Assembly (NCBI RefSeq): GCF_009766065.1
Contig: NZ_LMUE01000009.1
Span: 532,196-596,195, forward strand
Direction: 5' to 3'
Source of the DNA: Dyella sp. S184
GTDB taxonomy: Bacteria > Pseudomonadota > Gammaproteobacteria > Xanthomonadales > Rhodanobacteraceae
DNA: 64,000 nt
Below the pieces are notes generated by a model, which saw only the letters and a program-made list of their open reading frames with translations, was not told the origin of the DNA and made no database searches. Numbering within the stretch: the first letter of the stretch is position 1; each line of letters starts with the position of its first letter. The position numbers and the translations under genes are program-made. Positions 59,060 to 64,000 of this stretch are shown here, in pieces.

Positions 59060-60805
59060 ATGAGGCATGTGCTCAACGGCACGATCGCCGCCCACGGCAT
59101 GGCGCTGGGACGGGCCCGGCTGGTGCAGCCGAGCCGCTACACCGTCGATACCCGGCCGCTGGCCGAGGAAGAGATCGAGGTCGAGATCGGTCACTTGCAT
59201 CGCGCACTGGACACGGCACGACAGGAGTTGCGCGAATTGCGCGGCAAGCTGCATGGCGCACTGGCGCGTGAGGTCAACGAGTTCATCGACGCGCACAGCC
59301 TGTTGCTGGACGACGCGGAGTTATTGCGCGGGCTGGATGACCTGGTGCGGATTGGCCACTACCGTCCCGGCGCCGCGCTGAAGAAACAGCGCGACCGTCT
59401 ATCCGCCGTGTTCGAAGCGATGGATGATCCGTACCTGCGCAGCCGCAAGGAAGACGTCGAACAGGTGATCAACCGGGTGATCTCCGCCCTGCAGCGGCAG
59501 ACCAGCCCGGAAGAACGCAAGCTGGCCGCGCGCGTCGGCGAGATCCTGATCGCCGACAGCATCGCGCCGGCCGACATGGCGCAACTGGCCGGCAACGGCC
59601 TGCTCGGCGTGGTCGGCAGTTCCGGTAGCCCGTATTCGCATAGTGCGATCCTCGCGCGCAGTCTCGGCCTGCCAATGCTGGTCGGTACCCGCGATGCATT
59701 GTCGAACATCCATGACGATGACCTGATCCTGCTCGACGCCGAGCGCGGCGAGGCGGTGGTGCATCCCACCGCGCAGGATCTGTCGCGCTACCGCGCCTGG
59801 CAGCGTGAGGCGGTGATCGAGGGGCGCCGCCTGGCCAAACTCGCGAATGCGCCCACGCGCACCCGTGACAACGTCGAGATCTGCCTGCTCGCCAACGCCG
59901 AAACTCCCTCCGACGTGGCCAGTGCGCGTGCGCGTGGCGCCGATGGCGTCGGTCTGTACCGCACCGAATTCCTGTTTCTCAAGCACAAGGGACTGCCGTC
60001 GGAAGACGAGCAGTTCATCGCCTATCGCGACCTGGTGATGGGCATGGGCGGTTTGCCGGTGACCATCCGCACGCTGGATCTGGGCGCCGACAAGGCCGAT
60101 GCCGCCGGACTCGTACTGCGCGGGGAGGACAATCCAGCGCTCGGCGTGCGTGGTGTACGCCTGTCGCTGCGCTACCCCGCAGTGTTCTCCACCCAGATCC
60201 GCGCGATCCTGCGTGCCGCCTGCTACGGCCCGGTGCGCGTGCTGGTGCCGATGGTGACCCAGCCGGATGAACTGATTGCGGTACGCACACTGTTCAAGCT
60301 GGCTCGGCAGGATCTGAAGCGCGAAAACATCGACCTGCCGGAGAAGCTGCCACTGGGCGCGATGATCGAAGTGCCGGCAGCAGCGATCAACGTGCGCGCG
60401 CTGCTGGAGCATGCCGACTTCCTCGCGATCGGCACCAACGATCTGGCCCAGTACGTACTCGCCGCCGATCGTGGCAACGATGCGCTGGAAAACATCTACA
60501 ACCCGTTGCAACCGGCGCTGCTGCGGCTGTTGTCGCACGTGATCAGCGCCGGCCGCCGCGCGAAGAAGCCGGTGAGCCTGTGCGGCGAGATCGCCGGCGA
60601 CGTGAACTTCACCGCGCTGCTGCTGATGCTTGGCCTGTGCGAATTCAGCATGCATCCGGGCCAGATCCTGCAGGTGCGCGACCGCCTGGCCACACTCGAT
60701 CATGCCCACCTGCGCCGCCATGCCTCCCGGTTGCTGCGTGCGCATACGCATGAACAGGCCGAGGCCCTGCTGGGTCAGATCATCGATTCATCGGCGCTGG
60801 GCTGA
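59060..60805 (+). CDS. ptsI: PTS enzyme I (PEP-protein phosphotransferase)
   Basis: The 581-residue enzyme takes phosphate from PEP and passes it to HPr His15. The active-site histidine is His194 in SSGSPYSHSAILARSLGLP. The C-terminal PEP-binding barrel includes DGVGLYRTEFLFL, IRTLDLGADK, NDLAQYVLAADR and the active-site cysteine in SLCGEIAGD. It is the last gene of the PTS block, convergent with the LysR gene (17-base gap). Confidence 0.97.
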   Translation: MRHVLNGTIAAHGMALGRARLVQPSRYTVDTRPLAEEEIEVEIGHLHRALDTARQELRELRGKLHGALAREVNEFIDAHSLLLDDAELLRGLDDLVRIGHYRPGAALKKQRDRLSAVFEAMDDPYLRSRKEDVEQVINRVISALQRQTSPEERKLAARVGEILIADSIAPADMAQLAGNGLLGVVGSSGSPYSHSAILARSLGLPMLVGTRDALSNIHDDDLILLDAERGEAVVHPTAQDLSRYRAWQREAVIEGRRLAKLANAPTRTRDNVEICLLANAETPSDVASARARGADGVGLYRTEFLFLKHKGLPSEDEQFIAYRDLVMGMGGLPVTIRTLDLGADKADAAGLVLRGEDNPALGVRGVRLSLRYPAVFSTQIRAILRAACYGPVRVLVPMVTQPDELIAVRTLFKLARQDLKRENIDLPEKLPLGAMIEVPAAAINVRALLEHADFLAIGTNDLAQYVLAADRGNDALENIYNPLQPALLRLLSHVISAGRRAKKPVSLCGEIAGDVNFTALLLMLGLCEFSMHPGQILQVRDRLATLDHAHLRRHASRLLRAHTHEQAEALLGQIIDSSALG

Positions 60806-60822
60806 GTTACTCAAGCCTTTAC

Positions 60823-61725
60823 TCAGCGGCCGAAGCCAGTGCCGTCGAGATCGGTGCCGTCTAGAAACGCATCCAGCAAAGTGCCGCGGTATTTCTGCCG
60901 GTGCAGCAATAACGAGAGCTTGCGGCGCAGGTCGAGGAACGGGGTTTTCAATGCCTTCAGTCGCCCCGTCGCCAGTGCATCGACGACTGCCACCGCCGGC
61001 AGGCAGGCAATGCCGAGCCCGGCCACCACGACTTGCTTGATCGCCTCGATCTGGTCGAGTTCAAGCACGGTTTCACCGGGCGGCAGCTGCGCCAGCACGC
61101 GCTCGCTGATCGCACGCGTGGCCGAACCAGGTTCACGCAGCACCCAGCGGGCGCCGGCAAAATCCGCCGGCTTCAGGCTGCGCCTGCGCGCCAGCGGGTG
61201 CTCCGGCGGCGCGCATACCACCAGCAGGTCATCGCGCCACGGCCGCACTTCCAGCAAGGGATGGGTCACCGGCCCTTCGACACAACCGATATCCAGGCTG
61301 TGATCGAGGACGCCGGCAGCAATCGCTTCGGTATTCGCCACGCGCAGGCGGATCGCCACCTGCGGATGGGCACGCACAAACGCGCCAAGCAGTTCACCGA
61401 CGCGGTAATTGCCCACGGTGTTGCTGGCGCCGATGCGTAATTCGCCGCCCAACGCCATGCCGTCGTCACTGCCACGGCGACCGAATTCGGCATGCCGCTC
61501 CAGCAGCTCCTGCGCCAGTGGCAGCAGTTCGCGGCCACGCGCGTTCAGGCGCAGTCGGCCGCGCTCGCGCGCGAATACCGGCGCATCCAGCTGCCGCTCC
61601 ATTTCCGCCAGCGCCATGCTGGCGGCGGGCTGGGTCAGGTGCAGCCGCTCGGCGGCGGCACGCACGCTGCCGTGCAGCGCGATCTGCACGAATACCTGAA
61701 GCTGGCGCGGGCTGATGTTGATCAT
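60823..61725 (-). CDS. LysR-family transcriptional regulator (YeiE-like)
   Basis: The 300-residue product has an N-terminal winged helix-turn-helix (LQVFVQIALHGSVRAAAERL, TQPAASMALAEMERQL) and a LysR substrate-binding domain (GELRIGASNTVGNYRVGELL onward). It is divergent from a YeiH-family transporter gene, as yeiE is from yeiH in E. coli, so it probably controls that gene. The effector is unknown; YeiE relatives respond to sulfite. Confidence 0.9.
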   Translation of the reverse strand: MINISPRQLQVFVQIALHGSVRAAAERLHLTQPAASMALAEMERQLDAPVFARERGRLRLNARGRELLPLAQELLERHAEFGRRGSDDGMALGGELRIGASNTVGNYRVGELLGAFVRAHPQVAIRLRVANTEAIAAGVLDHSLDIGCVEGPVTHPLLEVRPWRDDLLVVCAPPEHPLARRRSLKPADFAGARWVLREPGSATRAISERVLAQLPPGETVLELDQIEAIKQVVVAGLGIACLPAVAVVDALATGRLKALKTPFLDLRRKLSLLLHRQKYRGTLLDAFLDGTDLDGTGFGR

Positions 61726-61740
61726 CAGCCTATCTTATAC

Positions 61741-61754
61741 ATATCATCAGATAT
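61741..61754. promoter_or_regulatory. candidate LysR operator
   Basis: ATATCATCAGATAT is a perfect 5-4-5 inverted repeat in the 87-base gap between the divergent LysR and YeiH genes, 15 bases before the LysR start. Position and symmetry fit an autoregulatory LysR site, though the spacing is one base short of the T-N11-A consensus. Confidence 0.4.
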
Positions 61755-61812
61755 TCCAAATTTTCCTGATGGATGTGGGCGCGGACAATGACGCCATTGC
61801 CGGAGCCCATGC

Positions 61813-62853
61813 ATGAACGCGTCATCCATTGCTGCCCTTACCCACCCCACGATGCGCATGCGCACACCGGGCCTGTTGCTGGCGGTGGCAATTGGTGTGC
61901 TGGCCATGGTGCTGGGACGTTACGCGCCGCTGATCGGCGGTCCGGTGATCGGTATCGTGCTCGGCATCCTCGTGCGTAACCTGTTGTCTCCAGGCGAGCG
62001 TTACCAGCCAGGCATCGTGTTCGCCGGCAAGTACGTGCTGCAGTGGTCGATCATCGCACTGGGTTTCGGACTCAGCCTCAGCCAGGTGGCGAAGACCGGC
62101 CTCGAATCACTGTCGGTGACCCTGGTGACGATGACCGTGGCCTTCCTCGCCGCGTGGCTGCTCGGGCGCTGGCTCGGCGTGCACGACAAATTGAAGATCC
62201 TGATCGGCGTGGGCACCGCAATCTGTGGCGGCTCGGCAATTGCCGCGGTCACCCCGATCATCCGACCGGACGACCACGACACCGCGTTCGCGATCTCCAC
62301 CATCTTCCTGTTCAACCTGGTCGCGGTGCTGCTGTTCCCGCTGCTCGGCCACCTGATGCACATGTCCGACATGGGCTTCGGCCTGTGGGCCGGCACGGCG
62401 ATCAACGACACCTCGTCGGTGGTCGCCGCCGGCTACAGCTACAGCCACGCCGCGGGCGACTACGCCACCATCGTCAAGCTGACCCGCGCCACCCTGATCA
62501 TCCCGGTCTGCCTGGTGCTGGCCTTCGTGGTCGCCGCCCGCGAAAAGCGCCGGCACAAGCAGGAAGGCAGCGTCGGCCATTTCAGCCTCGCCAGCATCTT
62601 CCCGTGGTTCATCCTGTGGTTTCTGATTGCCTCGGCAGTGCGCACCGCCGGGCTGATCCCCATCGTCATCCAGCCGGCAATCCACCTGCTGGCGGAATTC
62701 CTGATCATCGTGGCGCTGACCGCGATTGGTCTGTCAGCCAACCTGCGTCGGATGGCTGCGAGCGGTGCACGACCGATCCTGCTGGGTCTGGGCGTGTGGA
62801 TTGCCGTGTCAGTGAGCAGTTTGCTGGTGCAGTTGGTGATCGGGCAGATGTGA
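61813..62853 (+). CDS. yeiH: YeiH-family putative sulfate/sulfite exporter (UPF0324)
   Basis: This 346-residue integral membrane protein has about ten helices. Family blocks are VLGRYAPLIGGPVIGIVLG, QWSIIALGFGLSLSQVAKTG, GVGTAICGGSAIAAVTPII and NDTSSVVAAGYSYSHAAGDYA. It is annotated widely as a putative sulfate exporter; direct transport data are scarce. It is paired with the divergent LysR gene. Confidence 0.92.
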   Translation: MNASSIAALTHPTMRMRTPGLLLAVAIGVLAMVLGRYAPLIGGPVIGIVLGILVRNLLSPGERYQPGIVFAGKYVLQWSIIALGFGLSLSQVAKTGLESLSVTLVTMTVAFLAAWLLGRWLGVHDKLKILIGVGTAICGGSAIAAVTPIIRPDDHDTAFAISTIFLFNLVAVLLFPLLGHLMHMSDMGFGLWAGTAINDTSSVVAAGYSYSHAAGDYATIVKLTRATLIIPVCLVLAFVVAAREKRRHKQEGSVGHFSLASIFPWFILWFLIASAVRTAGLIPIVIQPAIHLLAEFLIIVALTAIGLSANLRRMAASGARPILLGLGVWIAVSVSSLLVQLVIGQM

Positions 62854-62951
62854 CGACGCCTGGCTGTCCGACATTACTCAACTCATTTGCCGATTGCGTA
62901 GTGCCTCTTTCTGCATGTCAGCTCTCGCAGCCAGGAGCGGACATTCACGGC

Positions 62952-63332
62952 CTACCGACCTTCTCCATCTTGGTCGCGAGGCACTACATGGGGATGGATC
63001 ATGCCGCGTATGACCGCGGGCTGGACAGCTCCTTTCTGCAGCGGTTTCGTTGGACACACCAAGAAATCTGCGAACAGGGCATTGTCACCCGCGGCTCCGG
63101 CGTCATCATTTCCCGACTTCAGCAGATCGACCGCTTTATCCCAAGATGAACCTTGGTCGCTACCATCGTAATCCGGCTCAAATTCGTGGTGGGTCCCGAT
63201 GTGCCATAGACGGAGTTGGCCGTCTGCCGTATAGAGAATCATGCGTCCATGAATTTTTTGACACGGCTCGGCCGCGAAGGCGATAGAGGCCCAGATGGTC
63301 AGCAACACCGCAATGGTCGGGGTGAGTCGCAC
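62952..63332 (-). CDS. small exported protein of unknown function
   Basis: The 126-residue product starts with GTG (aaagg seven bases upstream) and a good signal peptide (TPTIAVLLTIWASIAFA, cleavage before AEPCQ). The mature part has two cysteines (EPCQK and LVCPTK) that could pair, a GRMILYTADGQLRLWHIGTH strand-like segment, and a polar C-terminus. I recognise no family. It stands alone between yeiH (convergent) and tsaB. Confidence 0.7.
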   Translation of the reverse strand: MRLTPTIAVLLTIWASIAFAAEPCQKIHGRMILYTADGQLRLWHIGTHHEFEPDYDGSDQGSSWDKAVDLLKSGNDDAGAAGDNALFADFLVCPTKPLQKGAVQPAVIRGMIHPHVVPRDQDGEGR

Positions 63333-63538
63333 GATGTCGCCTTTGATGAAAATTCAGTGTAATGACGGATGTTCATTTTCTGAGGACATGTCGTCGACAC
63401 GTCTTGGCCAATGATTATTTTGAGTTGCGCTCAGCGGTTGAGTCTGCCACCGAAAGCGGAACTTCGGTGTATTTATCCCAGCAATACGACCTTGGCAAAA
63501 GCAACATCCAGCTCCCCCACAGTAGGGAGCGAAAAAAC

Positions 63539-64000
63539 TCAAGCCTTGCCCTGCTCCACCAGAGTAAGCGCTACCTTGTCACGCAGATACACCGGCAACG
63601 CCAGCTCCGGTGCCTGCGCGCGACCGGCTCTGAATTCGCGCAGCGCCAACTCCGCAACATGCGCAGCCTGTGGATAGCGCAGGCCATCGGCCGAATGCAG
63701 GGTGCCGGTAAGGCGCTCGCACAATACCGTGGCATAGGTGGCCCAGCCGCTGCCGACGACCTGCCATGCGGCGGCTTGCGGTAACTGCAGGGTATCGGCA
63801 GTGCAGATGCGTTCGTCGTCCAGCGCGATCAATCCGCCGTTGTCGTCGCGGCGGTAACAGGCGGCGTAGATCTCGCCCATGCGCGCATCGATCACGGCGA
63901 GGATCGCCGTGCCTTCCTCTTCCGGCGCTTCCAGCGCCAGCGCGGCCAGCGATGAAATCGTGATCACCGGCAGGTCCAGCGCCAACGCCATACCCTGCGC
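63539..64000 (-). CDS. tsaB: tRNA threonylcarbamoyladenosine biosynthesis protein TsaB (partial)
   Basis: The C-terminal 153 residues of TsaB are present; the gene runs off the right edge of the window, with AQG encoded before the first visible Met. Blocks ALDLPVITISSLAALALEA and LAVIDARMGEIYAACYRRDD are typical of TsaB, the scaffold that binds TsaD in making t6A at tRNA position 37. The C-terminus LPVYLRDKVALTL is intact. Confidence 0.93.
   Translation of the reverse strand, partial: AQGMALALDLPVITISSLAALALEAPEEEGTAILAVIDARMGEIYAACYRRDDNGGLIALDDERICTADTLQLPQAAAWQVVGSGWATYATVLCERLTGTLHSADGLRYPQAAHVAELALREFRAGRAQAPELALPVYLRDKVALTLVEQGKA

Noticed and set aside
59399-60751. 450-codon antisense frame in ptsI
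   Set aside because: It is complementary to a complete enzyme I with all catalytic motifs and has no recognisable domain of its own.
63354-63542. 62-codon minus-strand frame between the small exported protein gene and tsaB
   Set aside because: No ribosome site, no family resemblance and unusual composition. It is not supported as a gene.

Overview
The window is chromosomal DNA from a high-GC gammaproteobacterium. Gene content and order point to the Xanthomonadales, most likely Rhodanobacteraceae (Rhodanobacter/Dyella type). The main evidence is the run kdsD-kdsC-lptC-lptA-lptB-rpoN-hpf-hprK-rapZ-EIIA(Man)-HPr-EI, petABC followed by sspA-sspB, a VIT1 transporter with a ferritin-like domain, and large TonB-dependent receptors. 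The genus call is inference. No phage, insertion sequence, CRISPR array or secretion cluster is visible. Coding density is high and most genes are core metabolism or envelope functions.

Layout. 1-9 kb: topoisomerase IV subunit A (parC), a small secreted protein, a lipoate-protein ligase split into accessory and catalytic genes, a SAM methyltransferase, a Nudix hydrolase, and a coupled pair of a phosphodiester-glycosidase-like protein and a penicillin-acylase-family Ntn hydrolase. 9-16 kb (minus strand): a zinc-ribbon methyltransferase, dapE, a beta-helix-like protein of unknown function, and a tightly coupled cluster dapD / YffB-type ArsC-like protein / DUF2165 / ferritin-VIT1. 16-21 kb: FMN reductase, a small acidic protein, tRNA-Val, uvrB, a type IV pilin-like protein, then a 1.1-kb islet inserted at tRNA-Asn that carries an SGNH hydrolase. 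21-29 kb (minus): the nucleosidase ppnN and two large TonB-dependent receptors, one interrupted by an in-frame stop. 29-36 kb: an OlsF-like double acyltransferase, MarC-family protein, a YciK-like SDR, glutaredoxin, sodB, purK-purE and a Trm112-like protein. 36-45 kb: DUF1631, nadC, DUF3301, sspB-sspA, cytochrome bc1 and a DegS-like protease. 45-50 kb: lytic transglycosylase, miaB, DUF4105, murA, ibaG. 50-61 kb (plus): Kdo synthesis, lipopolysaccharide transport, sigma-54 and a regulatory phosphotransferase system. 61-64 kb: a LysR/YeiH divergent pair, a small exported protein, and tsaB running off the end.

How the genes work together. Three envelope themes dominate: lysine/diaminopimelate and peptidoglycan (dapD, dapE, murA, lytic transglycosylase), lipopolysaccharide (kdsD, kdsC, lptCAB), and outer-membrane uptake (TonB receptors). 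The PTS block has HPr with both His15 and Ser46, HPr kinase and RapZ. No EIIB or EIIC lies in or next to the block, so it looks like a signalling PTS rather than a sugar importer.

The most unusual structure is the tRNA-Asn islet. The tRNA 3' end is duplicated at both ends of a lower-GC segment that holds one exported SGNH hydrolase and no integrase, with short repeats inside the ends. Other items worth checking are the split lipoate ligase, the nonsense codon in the Oar-like receptor, a minus-strand terminator at 29.27 kb with no gene assigned to it, and an A-C mismatch in the tRNA-Val acceptor stem.
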